A stretch of DNA of 64,000 bases. Origin: Komagataeibacter xylinus (GTDB lineage: Bacteria > Pseudomonadota > Alphaproteobacteria > Acetobacterales > Acetobacteraceae). The position numbers were made by a program, and so were the translations under genes. The notes beneath the pieces were generated by a model, which saw only the letters and a list, made by a program, of their open reading frames with translations, did not search any database and was not told the DNA's origin. This document shows positions 1 to 8,270 of the stretch, piece by piece. Where the stretch lies: contig NZ_CP041348.1 in assembly GCF_009834365.1 (NCBI RefSeq), positions 714,001 to 778,000 of the forward strand, given 5' to 3'. How positions within the stretch are numbered: position 1 is the stretch's first letter; each line of letters opens with the position of its first letter.

Positions 1-64
1 ACGTTTTCGCTCGTTACAGGAAATATTTCTTTTCCCATGCGATATATCCTCAGTTCTATTTTAA

Positions 65-2278
65 TTATTGAATGGCTTGCGACACGCTCTGCCCATTTTT
101 ACGGGAGAGAAGCCATTGCCCGAGTGCATCAGGGGGAAGCGGCTTCGAAAACAGGTAACCCTGCATGACATCGCAATGCAGCGTTTGCAGAAGCGCCTTC
201 TGCTCGGGCGTTTCCACCCCTTCGGTCACGACCGTCATGCCCAGTCCGCTGCCAATGCCGATTACCGCCGTCGTAACGGCCTGAGCATTGGCATCATGTT
301 CAAGGTTCATGATGAAACTGCGGTCGATCTTGATTTCGGTCAGGGGGAGGCGCGTCAGGCGCGACAGGCTGGAAAAGCCGGTGCCGAAATCATCCATGGA
401 CAGGCCTACGCCCATGGCGCGAATAGCATGGAGCACCGCCATTGTATCGGGGTTCTCATCCATCATGACACTCTCGGTAATTTCTACCGTAAGGCGATGC
501 GGCCCGATTGCGTATGCCTTGAGCAGTTGATCGATCGTGACGGGTAACTGACGCTTGCGGAAATGCCCGGCCGAAAGATTGACCGCAACGGTCGGAACAT
601 GGATGCCCGCCCGCTCCCACGCAACGATCTGCTGGCAGGCCTCCTGCAGTGACCATGTGCCGATCGCCTCGATCTGGCCGGTGGCTTCGGCAACCGCAAT
701 GAAACGGGAGGGAAAGATGTTGCCCAGATGCGGATGATGCCACCGTGCCAGGGCCTCGACACCATAGAGCTGGCCCGAACGACCATCTATCTGCGGCTGG
801 TAATGAAGCGCCAGTCTCCCCTCTTCAAGGGTTTTGCGCAGGGCCGAACCCAGCAGCAATCGGTCCTGTGCGGCGCTGTGATCATCGGGGATGGCAATGC
901 GGTATGTTCCGGGTGCCTCCTTCTTGACCTGCCGCATGGCAGATTCTGCCAGGCTGATCAGGGATTCGCTGTCAGATCCGGTATGGGGAAACATGCTGAT
1001 ACCGATGCCCAGCGAGGGCACGATATAGTTGTTATGCACATCAACCGGCTGCGTCAGCCCCTTGATCAGGGCCTGCGCAAAGCGGATTGCGCCTGCCTCA
1101 TCTGTCTCGGGCAGGATGATGATGAACTCATCAGCACTGGATCGGCCCAGCACGTAATGGCTGCGACTCAACCGTCGGATCCGCTCGGACACGACCTTGA
1201 GGAAAAGATCGCCATTGGCATGACCCAGCGCTTCGTTAATGTCCCGAAAGCGGTCGAGGTTCAGCATAACGACGGCAAAATGATGATCGCCCGGTTGTCC
1301 GACCTGTTTGTCCAGAAAATCATGCAGGGCCGCGCGATTGAAAAAGCCCGTGAGCGGGTCATAACGCACCAGATGCGCGATATGCTGGCGGGCCGCGTAC
1401 TGTTCGATCACGACACCGCAGAAAGGAACACACCCGTCGACTATGCGGCGTGCCCCTTCATGGCCATGGCCGGGGTTGCGCGAAAAGAGCGCCAGAATAC
1501 CACTCACCTGCCCCTGCGCAGACAGGATTGAAGACGCCCAGCAGTGATGCAGCCCCAACGAAATGCCAAGGGAATAATAATTGTTCCATACAACGGTGTC
1601 GGCATCTGAGGGGGTCTGTGCCAGCGCCGTCATATCGGCATCAGACAGCACGACATTTTCCAGTGCTGCGGCATAGCGGCGTGGAAAGCCCACACCCGAC
1701 AGGATTTCCAGTTTCCGGTTTTCATCGACAAGCATCAGCAGGGCCACGGTGTCGGGAACGAATGTCTCGATCTCACGGCACACAAGATCCGCGATTTCGC
1801 CAATCATCATGTCAGTGGACAGGGAACGGAAAACGGTATTCTGAAGATCTAGAATATTCCTGCGATGGCTTTCATCAGTAATACCCTTGATGCTGGCCAG
1901 GTAATATTTTTCGCCCTCAGGCACCATTTCCACAGCCGATATCGCCAGTTCGGCGGGAATATGGTCTCCGGCCTGATTCTGGAACATGATTTCCCGCGAT
2001 GTTCCCACGATCGTATTGACCCCGGTCTGGCGATTGCGGTTGATCAGGGCGTCATGCTCGTCTCGCATGCCGTCGGGCAGCAGCATGGCAGCATTGCGCC
2101 CGATCACGTCCTTGCGGGAGTACCCCCACATGGCCTCTGCCGCGGCATTGAAGAAAACAATGCTGTTCTGCCCATCAATCACCACAACTCCCTCGGGCAC
2201 GCCCTCAAGAAGCTGGAGAGCGTGCGGGCCAGAAAGTGAATGTTTTGACTCTGGAACAATATTGACAGATTTATTCAT
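65..2278 (-). CDS. PAS-GAF-GGDEF-EAL c-di-GMP turnover protein, probably a phosphodiesterase
   Basis: 737 aa. PAS domain at about residues 20-140, a GAF-like region at about 150-300, GGDEF at about 305-455 and EAL at about 480-730. The GGDEF signature is SADEF (381-385), so the first two glycines needed for GTP binding are lost and cyclase activity is doubtful. The EAL domain looks intact: EAL at 508-510, followed by the DDFGTGFSSLS, KIDRSF and EGVET motifs. The layout matches the PAS-GGDEF-EAL phosphodiesterases that control cellulose synthesis in Komagataeibacter by hydrolysing c-di-GMP. The PAS/GAF part presumably senses a ligand or oxygen; the ligand cannot be read from sequence. No signal peptide or membrane segment is seen, so it is probably cytoplasmic. 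It may act on the BcsA PilZ domain encoded further along. Confidence 0.88.
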   Translation of the reverse strand: MNKSVNIVPESKHSLSGPHALQLLEGVPEGVVVIDGQNSIVFFNAAAEAMWGYSRKDVIGRNAAMLLPDGMRDEHDALINRNRQTGVNTIVGTSREIMFQNQAGDHIPAELAISAVEMVPEGEKYYLASIKGITDESHRRNILDLQNTVFRSLSTDMMIGEIADLVCREIETFVPDTVALLMLVDENRKLEILSGVGFPRRYAAALENVVLSDADMTALAQTPSDADTVVWNNYYSLGISLGLHHCWASSILSAQGQVSGILALFSRNPGHGHEGARRIVDGCVPFCGVVIEQYAARQHIAHLVRYDPLTGFFNRAALHDFLDKQVGQPGDHHFAVVMLNLDRFRDINEALGHANGDLFLKVVSERIRRLSRSHYVLGRSSADEFIIILPETDEAGAIRFAQALIKGLTQPVDVHNNYIVPSLGIGISMFPHTGSDSESLISLAESAMRQVKKEAPGTYRIAIPDDHSAAQDRLLLGSALRKTLEEGRLALHYQPQIDGRSGQLYGVEALARWHHPHLGNIFPSRFIAVAEATGQIEAIGTWSLQEACQQIVAWERAGIHVPTVAVNLSAGHFRKRQLPVTIDQLLKAYAIGPHRLTVEITESVMMDENPDTMAVLHAIRAMGVGLSMDDFGTGFSSLSRLTRLPLTEIKIDRSFIMNLEHDANAQAVTTAVIGIGSGLGMTVVTEGVETPEQKALLQTLHCDVMQGYLFSKPLPPDALGQWLLSRKNGQSVSQAIQ

Positions 2279-2294
2279 GATGTAATATTCTATT

Positions 2295-3047
2295 TTATAT
2301 TCTTCTACTTATTTTTCTTATGCTTACATGAGAATCTTCTGAATTTTCAGATAAATAGGTTTTTATATAAAGTACAGAACACCCGCTATTATTCTGAACA
2401 CATTCGCTATTTGTAGCTGAAAGGCCGCAGGCATTACCCGGCACGCGCACGACGGCCCAGACATTGCCGTCAAGGCGGGACGCCACGGCGCCAAGCACCC
2501 CAATCAGGGTAATATCGGCCACTTCATCGTAAGTCACGGTCAGGCGGGAAACCTGTTTGAACACAATTTCCAGCGGTGCGCGGGTTACATCTGCATGAAA
2601 CGTGACGTCAACCAGCAATAACCCCGACTCTGGCGTGCGGGCTGCCAGAACCAGCGTTCCACCGGGCTCTTCCACGCCAAGACGCGTCCACAGCACATGC
2701 AGGGGGCCAGTACTGTCAAACTCGATGATGCCGCCGCGCAGGATATAATCCCGTTCACCCGAGTTAGCCAGTTCAAGCAGGCTGGCACGCAACCATGATC
2801 CCGGCCCCACGATCAGGCGGGCAACATTGCCCCCCGGTGCCGGTTGCCGGGACAGGGAAGCCCCCTGCGCAACGCCAACGAGTGCATGCGCCAGCACAAA
2901 GAACCCTCCGCGTATTTCCGTCTCCAGAGGGTTGCAGACCAATCTGGGCAAATTGTCTGTACTGCGCCCCATTTGTTCTATCACCTCATGTCGCAAAATT
3001 CTTAATTTTTGCGACGTAAATTTTTTGAAGTATTCACAGGAAAACAA
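2295..3047 (-). CDS. hypothetical protein, beta-rich
   Basis: 250 aa from a TTG start; an ATG at 2972 would give about 225 aa, and neither start has a strong ribosome binding site. I do not recognise the family. The middle (about residues 45-195) alternates hydrophobic residues as in a beta-sandwich and has no membrane segment or catalytic motif. The C-terminal tail is polar with a pair of cysteines. It lies 16 bp upstream of the c-di-GMP gene on the same strand, so the two may be co-transcribed. The AT-rich 5' end differs from the GC-rich body. Confidence 0.5.
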   Translation of the reverse strand: MFSCEYFKKFTSQKLRILRHEVIEQMGRSTDNLPRLVCNPLETEIRGGFFVLAHALVGVAQGASLSRQPAPGGNVARLIVGPGSWLRASLLELANSGERDYILRGGIIEFDSTGPLHVLWTRLGVEEPGGTLVLAARTPESGLLLVDVTFHADVTRAPLEIVFKQVSRLTVTYDEVADITLIGVLGAVASRLDGNVWAVVRVPGNACGLSATNSECVQNNSGCSVLYIKTYLSENSEDSHVSIRKISRRI

Positions 3048-3240
3048 TCTCTAAGGTTGTGCAATCACAACCTAAACGCGTGTAATTGAACAAAGGATTG
3101 CAAATTTACAAAGTAAATTGTATAGAGAATATAAAGTATCAAAAGTTAACAATTGTGCAAAAATACATGAATAAGGCATATTCATGCCTTAAAGAATATG
3201 CTCTTCTATCTCTTTGAAATATAACCCGAACGAAAATATA
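3048..3240. promoter_or_regulatory. AT-rich divergent intergenic region with inverted repeat
   Basis: AT-rich spacer between the minus-strand unknown gene and the serine recombinase. It contains the inverted repeat AAGGCAT-ATTC-ATGCCTT at 3173-3190, about 50 bp before the recombinase start. Resolvases usually bind such sequences at a res site beside their own gene, so a res-like or operator role is plausible but unproven. Confidence 0.3.
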
Positions 3241-3897
3241 ATGCTGGTTGGATATGCACGCGTAAGCACGGATGAACAGACTCTGGATGTGCAACTGGAG
3301 CACCTGCGCAAGGCTGGTTGTAATTTTATCTTTGAAGAAAAAATGTCAGGCGCGGAGCGGCAGCGTCCAGCACTCAACCGAATGTTAAAAAAAGTTAAAG
3401 CTGGTGATGTCGTCATCATTCACAAGCTCGACCGCCTCGCCCGCTCGACAAAACACCTTCTTGAAATTGCAGAGCATCTGCAAAAAAAACAGACGGGGCT
3501 TCGATCCATTTCAGAGCCATGGGCCGATACCACCTCTCCGGCGGGACGGATGATCCTGACCATATTTGCAGGTATAGCGGAGTTCGAACGGGCCCAGATC
3601 CGCGAACGTACGGCCGCAGGCCGCAGGCTTGCACGTCAACGCGGCGTTCAGATGGGCCGCCCGGCAAAGCTGGCACGTGATGATACGGCACTCGTCTGCC
3701 AACTGGTCATCAAAGAGAGGCTCTCCGTTGCGCATGTGGCCGAGAAGTTCGGGGTGCACAAGGCAACAGTCTACCGGATCCTGAACCGGCATCAGCAAAC
3801 CCCTGCGCAAAACCAGGTTCAGTCAATACAGGACGGGAATGAACGAACACCCGCGGGCACGGCCCTGTCAGCGATGCGACATGACACGGATCAATAG
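3241..3897 (+). CDS. serine recombinase / resolvase
   Basis: 218 aa from the ATG at 3241; a TTG 27 bp upstream would extend it. It begins with the family signature MLVGYARVSTDEQ, where the serine is the nucleophile that attacks DNA. The conserved arginines in HKLDRLARS and the E-helix segment IAEFERAQIRERT follow, then a C-terminal helix-turn-helix (about 155-195) of the Hin/Tn3-resolvase type. It resolves cointegrates or inverts DNA at a short res/inversion site. No transposase or invertible segment is visible beside it, so it may be a leftover of a Tn3-like or plasmid resolution system. Confidence 0.88.
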   Translation: MLVGYARVSTDEQTLDVQLEHLRKAGCNFIFEEKMSGAERQRPALNRMLKKVKAGDVVIIHKLDRLARSTKHLLEIAEHLQKKQTGLRSISEPWADTTSPAGRMILTIFAGIAEFERAQIRERTAAGRRLARQRGVQMGRPAKLARDDTALVCQLVIKERLSVAHVAEKFGVHKATVYRILNRHQQTPAQNQVQSIQDGNERTPAGTALSAMRHDTDQ

Positions 3898-3932
3898 GAT
3901 GAAATGTGCCCGATACGCTTTGTGGCTGACGC

Positions 3933-4700
3933 TTACTTCCTGCGCTGGCGCAGATGGTGGAACAACATCTGCACGAACTGGAAAAGCACCTTCCTGTCCA
4001 TTTTGCTCGCCCCTTCATGCCGGGCGCGGAACACGAATGGCAGTTCAATAACCCGCGGCCCCGCTTTCTGCGCCATGAGCAGATCAAGCAGGATCTTGAA
4101 CCCCGTGCCCGACAGGCTGCCGACCGACTGCACAAACAGGGCGCGCCGCATGGCGAAGAATCCGCTCATGGGGTCGCTCACGCGAATGGGCAGCAGGCAT
4201 TGCGCCACCCGGATGCCAAAGCCCGACAGCATGCGCCGCCAGGCATTGGCCAGCCCGGCATTGTCACCACCTTTAACATGGCGACTGCCTATGGCGATGT
4301 CATAGCCCTGGTGGCTTATGGCATCGGCCATAGCGGCGAGCAGGGTTTCATCATGCTGCATGTCACAGTCCATCACCGCCACGACTGGAGCTGAGGAAGA
4401 CAGCACCCCCTCGATCACGGCGGAAGACAGGCCCCGCCGCCCGATCCGCAGCAGGCCGCGCACGCGGCTGTCAGCCTGTGCCAGGCGCCAGATCTCATCA
4501 ATGGTGCCATCGGGTGAATTGTCATCGACAAAAACAAGTTCCCAGTCGTGACCGGTCACCGCTTTTGTGACGGCGTGGAACAGGGGAACGATGTTGCCCC
4601 GCTCCTGATAGCACGGAATGATGATGCTCAGCCCCGGCCCCGGGTGTGGGGGAGCGTCTTCATGCCTATCCCGTGGCTCAGATGCGGACAAAGCTTGCAT
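3933..4700 (-). CDS. family 2 glycosyltransferase, DPM1-like
   Basis: 255 aa starting at MQALS; longer readings in this frame have an N-terminus unlike the family. GT-A fold of the dolichol/polyprenyl-phosphate mannosyltransferase type: LSIIIPCYQERGN near residue 25, VFVDDNSPDGT, then the metal-binding MDCDMQHDE. The ending SGTGFKILLDLL...LPFVFRARHEGASKM is typical of DPM1-like enzymes. Unlike GtrB/ArnC it has no C-terminal membrane helices, so it would act on the cytoplasmic face as a soluble or peripheral enzyme transferring a sugar from a nucleotide donor (possibly GDP-mannose, since manC is nearby) to a lipid phosphate. It converges with the recombinase gene. Confidence 0.85.
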   Translation of the reverse strand: MQALSASEPRDRHEDAPPHPGPGLSIIIPCYQERGNIVPLFHAVTKAVTGHDWELVFVDDNSPDGTIDEIWRLAQADSRVRGLLRIGRRGLSSAVIEGVLSSSAPVVAVMDCDMQHDETLLAAMADAISHQGYDIAIGSRHVKGGDNAGLANAWRRMLSGFGIRVAQCLLPIRVSDPMSGFFAMRRALFVQSVGSLSGTGFKILLDLLMAQKAGPRVIELPFVFRARHEGASKMDRKVLFQFVQMLFHHLRQRRK

Positions 4701-4926
4701 GGTCGATAAAATCCCGGGCAGGGCACCTGATGAACACACGGGCGTGCAGACGCGACAGGAACGAAAAAAGGGTCGCTCATGCCTGGTCACCGGAGATAAA
4801 GGATTTCCCCTACAGCTGCAACATGGTAACGGCGCTCTCCACAATAAACACTTTTAAAACAATGCATTGAGTAGAAATAATAACGGTTCTGGCGCAGCAT
4901 CCCTTTTTCAGGGAGAGCACATTGCC

Positions 4927-4966
4927 CGAAGCTTTCTGCGCAAAGCTTCGCCAAAACCTTTTTTCT
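4927..4966 (+). terminator. hairpin followed by T-rich tract
   Basis: CGAAGCTTT, loop CTGCGC, AAAGCTTCG, then CCAAAACCTTTTTTC. It has the form of a rho-independent terminator reading rightward, but no plus-strand gene ends before it. The AAAGCTTC core recurs in other hairpins of this window. Confidence 0.4.
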
Positions 4967-5124
4967 GTTTTTCCTGCCACCTTTACGGGCGACAGGTAGG
5001 CGCCTGTGCCTCGTGGCCGCATGGTTCTTCCCTACAATCAATAACGCGCGTGCGCGAAGTATGGGAACAGCATAAAAGTTTCATTCACACTATTTATTTC
5101 TTTGCAACCATAACGTGCAGACTA

Positions 5125-5140
5125 TAAACCGTACGGTTTA
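5125..5140. promoter_or_regulatory. 16-bp perfect palindrome TAAACCGTACGGTTTA
   Basis: Perfectly symmetric site about 260 bp upstream of the flavoprotein start. Its size and symmetry suit a dimeric regulator such as a TetR protein. No regulator gene lies beside it. Confidence 0.4.
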
Positions 5141-5401
5141 CGGTGAGTAACTGTGCTATTTTTGCCAGATCACATATCTATTACATATATTTGTCTTTTT
5201 ACGATTGTTGTCTTTCATAGGGTAAATGTATGGTTAACGTATGGCCAGATCGTGATCCGGCCTTCGTTCTGACACGTAAACCTTTGTTTCCCATGCAAAA
5301 AGCACATCGGCATCTGTCATGAATGCCCAATACAGATTCACATCTCCACACTTTTACTGATCACTGTTCGCACTCCGAACCTACAGGCTGGTGGATTACT
5401 G

Positions 5402-6637
5402 ATGAATACCGACATCGCCATTATAGGGGCTGGCCCCTATGGTCTTTCCCTTGCGGCGCATCTGCGCGAGAGGGGGGTGAATTTCCGTATTTTCGGGCGG
5501 CCCATGGCGTTCTGGCGCGACCATGTGCCCGCTGCCCTGCGGCTCAAGGCGGAAGGCTTTGCGCTTGATCTGTTCGACCCCGCGCGGAAGTTCACGCTGG
5601 CGCATTTCTGCCGTGCGCGGGGCTACCCTTACGCGCCAACGGGCGTGCCCATTCCCGCCGAAGTCTTTCGGGAATATGGCGAGACGTTCCAGAAAACCCA
5701 CGTGCCCCAGCTCAGGCCTTTTCTGGTCACGCAACTTGCGCGTGCGGGCGAAGGCTTCGCACTGCGCCTGGAAAACGGCGAGAGCGTCACGGCGCGCAAC
5801 GTGGTGCTGGCGGTGGGCATCGAGCATTTCGCTTACCTGCCCCCCGCCGTGCGCGGCCTGCCGCGCGAGCGGATCAGCCATACGTTTGACGAGACGGAGT
5901 TCGCCCGCTTCGCGGGCAAGCGTGTGGCGGTGATCGGGGCGGGGTCATCGGCGGTGGATACGGCGTGCTTCCTGCATGATGCGGGAGCGGAAACCTTCAT
6001 CTGCACCCGGCGGCCCAAGATATGGATCAATAACCCGCCGCAGAAACTCAGCCCGCTCAGGCGGCTGGTCACGCGCATCAAGAAACCCCTCTCCGGCCTT
6101 GGCACGGGCTGGCGCTCGCGCATGGCGTGTGACCTGCCTGATGTGTTTCACATGCTGCCCGCGCGCCTGCGGCTGCGCATCACGCGCGGGCATCTGGGGC
6201 CTGCGGCGGGCTGGGTGACCGGGCAGGTCGTGCGCGAGAAGGTCCCGATCTGGCTCAACGTGGAACTCACCGCCGCCGCCATGCACGAGGGCACCATTCA
6301 CCTGACCTTCCGCGACAAACAGACCGGCCTGACCCGCACGGTGGAGGTGGACCACGTCTTTCTGGGCACCGGTGTGCAGGTTGCCGTTGACAAGCTGCCT
6401 TTTGTTGACCCCGCACTGGCGCGCGCCGTGCGCACGGAAGACAGCATGCCCGCGCTGTCCCGCCACTTCGAATCCAGCGTGCCGGGGCTGTATTTCATCG
6501 GCCCGATGGCAGCTGGCAGCTTTGGCCCGCTGCTGCGCTTTGCGTGGGGCGCGCGCTTTACCGCCCGCAGGCTGACGGCGCGTTTCAGGCGGCAGCGCGC
6601 CTTTGCCCCCATCCCGCAGCCGGCTTTCGCCCCGTAA
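5402..6637 (+). CDS. FAD/NAD(P)-binding oxidoreductase (monooxygenase-like)
   Basis: 411 aa. An N-terminal Rossmann motif, IAIIGAGPYGLSLAAHL (from residue 5), binds FAD. A second nucleotide site, VAVIGAGSSAVDTACFL (about 170-185), would bind NAD(P)H. This two-dinucleotide layout is that of flavin monooxygenases and the ornithine/lysine N-hydroxylase-like group. A late FLGTG and the GLYFIGPMA segment complete the FAD site. The substrate is unknown. An ATP-grasp gene follows after 53 bp on the same strand, so the two probably form an operon. The C-terminal 20 residues are proline/arginine rich and not typical. Confidence 0.82.
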   Translation: MNTDIAIIGAGPYGLSLAAHLRERGVNFRIFGRPMAFWRDHVPAALRLKAEGFALDLFDPARKFTLAHFCRARGYPYAPTGVPIPAEVFREYGETFQKTHVPQLRPFLVTQLARAGEGFALRLENGESVTARNVVLAVGIEHFAYLPPAVRGLPRERISHTFDETEFARFAGKRVAVIGAGSSAVDTACFLHDAGAETFICTRRPKIWINNPPQKLSPLRRLVTRIKKPLSGLGTGWRSRMACDLPDVFHMLPARLRLRITRGHLGPAAGWVTGQVVREKVPIWLNVELTAAAMHEGTIHLTFRDKQTGLTRTVEVDHVFLGTGVQVAVDKLPFVDPALARAVRTEDSMPALSRHFESSVPGLYFIGPMAAGSFGPLLRFAWGARFTARRLTARFRRQRAFAPIPQPAFAP

Positions 6638-6690
6638 CACTTCCCCTGCCGGTCATGGCCACCATGACCTGAACTGGAAAGTCCCGACCC

Positions 6691-8019
6691 ATGAAAAATG
6701 ATTTTACAGTTCTGATCGTCTCCTCCGTCTGGTGGTCCGCCATTACGCGGGCAGCGCTGGAATTCATCGAAAGCGGGGTGAGCGTGCATGCCATCTGCCC
6801 GCAGGGGCATTCGCTGCATTGCCTCGATGGCATCGAAAGCTTCAGCCGCTACCCCTATTTCGCCGCCCCCGGCGTTCTGGCCGAGGCCGTGGCCCGCATC
6901 CGGCCCGACCTGATCGTGCCCGCCGATGACCGGGTGGTGCTGGCCCTGCACCAGGCCCATGCCGAGGCCGACCCCGGCACCGAGGCTGGCCGCCTGTGCC
7001 GTGAAACCATTGAGCGTTCGCTCGGGCAGCCTGAATTCTTCAGCTATGCCGAAACACGGCTCAAGCTGATCGATGCGCTCCGGGCCAGAGGCGTACCCAC
7101 TCCTGCCGCAGCCTCCCTCGACACGGCGCAGGACATGAGCGCGTGGTGTGCACGCACACCCGGCCCGTGGGTGCTCAAGCGCGACCGGAGCTGGGGCGGG
7201 TCGGGCGTGGTCATTGCCGATACCCCGCCTGAGGCGATGGCAGCCTTCCGCCGCCTGTCGCAGCCCGCGCGCATGGCCTGCGCGCTGCGCGTGCTGCTGG
7301 CGGATCGCGACATCTATTCCTTCATGGAGGCCTCAAGCCGCCGCCCCACGCCGGTCATGGCGCAGGCGCATGTAACCGGCATGCCCGCCAATATCATGGT
7401 AGCGTGCTGGCGCGGCGAGGTGATTGCAACGCTGGGGGCGAACGTGGTGGCCTATCAGGGGCGCACGGGGGCGGCCACGGTCATCGAGATCACCGAGTCG
7501 GCGGATATGGAGCACGCGGCACGGGTGGCATGCGGCAGCCTGCAGCTTTCGGGTTTTTTTGGGCTGGATTTTGTGCGTTGCGCCAAAACTGGCACCTATC
7601 ACTTCATAGAAATGAACCCGCGCCTGACCCAGATCGGCCATCTGTGCCATAATGGCACAACGCTGATCCGCAGCCTGCTGCGCCATGTGCGCGGCCAGCC
7701 AGTTGCCGTAACCTCACCCGACATGCTGGACCTTGGCACGCGCACGCTCGTGGCCCTGTTCCCGCAGGTATTGCGCGCGGAAGCCGACAGCGTGCGCAAT
7801 GCCTCCGCATGGATCGACATTCCGTGGCGGCACCCGGCCCTGGTGGAGGAACTGCTGCGCCGCCCATGGCCACGCCGTGGCTCGGTAGCCCGGCTGGAGG
7901 AACGCCTGCGGCCCAACATGCCTTATGGTAAATCGGTGGACCGCAGCGAGGCCATGGGCAAGCTGTCCACCCTGCTGCAGGCGGGCATGATCACCGACAT
8001 GCCGCTGGCACTCCCGTAA
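6691..8019 (+). CDS. ATP-grasp domain protein
   Basis: 442 aa. A Rossmann-like N-terminal domain (about 1-120) is followed by an ATP-grasp fold: the WVLKRDRSWGGSGV lysine/glycine loop near residue 165, and the metal-binding end FGLDFVRCAKTGTYHFIEMNPRLTQ near 290-315. Such enzymes activate a carboxylate as acyl phosphate and join it to an amine or thiol. The C-terminal 120 residues are of unknown function. Pairing with a flavoprotein suggests a small-molecule tailoring pathway; the product cannot be inferred. The start has only a weak upstream purine run (GGAAAGTCCCGACCC). Confidence 0.8.
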   Translation: MKNDFTVLIVSSVWWSAITRAALEFIESGVSVHAICPQGHSLHCLDGIESFSRYPYFAAPGVLAEAVARIRPDLIVPADDRVVLALHQAHAEADPGTEAGRLCRETIERSLGQPEFFSYAETRLKLIDALRARGVPTPAAASLDTAQDMSAWCARTPGPWVLKRDRSWGGSGVVIADTPPEAMAAFRRLSQPARMACALRVLLADRDIYSFMEASSRRPTPVMAQAHVTGMPANIMVACWRGEVIATLGANVVAYQGRTGAATVIEITESADMEHAARVACGSLQLSGFFGLDFVRCAKTGTYHFIEMNPRLTQIGHLCHNGTTLIRSLLRHVRGQPVAVTSPDMLDLGTRTLVALFPQVLRAEADSVRNASAWIDIPWRHPALVEELLRRPWPRRGSVARLEERLRPNMPYGKSVDRSEAMGKLSTLLQAGMITDMPLALP

Positions 8020-8062
8020 GCCCACGCCCCGTGCACACTTGAACACGGACCGCACGCATGCA

Positions 8063-8095
8063 AACGGGCCGCATGGCATCACCATGCGGCCCGTT
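8063..8095. terminator. 14-bp perfect stem hairpin
   Basis: AACGGGCCGCATGG, loop CATCA, CCATGCGGCCCGTT, 43 bp after the ATP-grasp stop codon. There is no T-run after it, so it may terminate weakly or stabilise the 3' end of the message. Confidence 0.6.
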
Positions 8096-8205
8096 GCGTA
8101 ACCATGAGGCGCATGCCCCCTTGAATGCGGCTTACCGTGGTGACCTGAAAGCGGCGTGAAACACCCACCCACGGAACATTCTGAAAATCAGGAACGCGTC
8201 TGTCG

Positions 8206-8262
8206 TAAAGCTTTTTTCAAAACTTCAGGAAACGCCGCCCGCATGAAACAGGGCGGCGCCCG
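8206..8262 (-). repeat. dispersed AAGCTT / GCCGCC hairpin repeat, copy A (probable terminator)
   Basis: Contains AAAGCTTTTTTCAAAACTTC and then the stem CGCCGCCC (8233-8240), a 10-nt loop, and GGGCGGCG (8251-8258). It lies between the convergent ATP-grasp and porin genes, just past the porin stop, where it can terminate the porin message. The same layout occurs at 18613-18666 and near 25360-25410. Confidence 0.6.
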
Positions 8263-8270
8263 GAAGGCTG

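Larger units (their letters stand above)
4701..5401. other. 700-bp intergenic region with hairpin and orphan palindrome
   Basis: I see no convincing gene here. Two elements stand out: the 9-bp inverted repeat CGAAGCTTT / AAAGCTTCG at 4927-4950 followed by a T-rich run, and the 16-bp perfect palindrome at 5125-5140. The right half is AT-rich and probably carries the promoter of the flavoprotein gene at 5402. Confidence 0.5.

Noticed and set aside
728..1531. 267-codon open frame on the plus strand
   Set aside because: Antisense to the GGDEF-EAL gene.
3241..3897. Serine recombinase as an invertase with a nearby invertible segment
   Set aside because: I found no pair of inverted recombination-type sites flanking a segment in its neighbourhood.
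4787..5127. Small frames on both strands in the 700-bp intergenic region
   Set aside because: No Shine-Dalgarno sequence or recognisable features, and they run through a hairpin.
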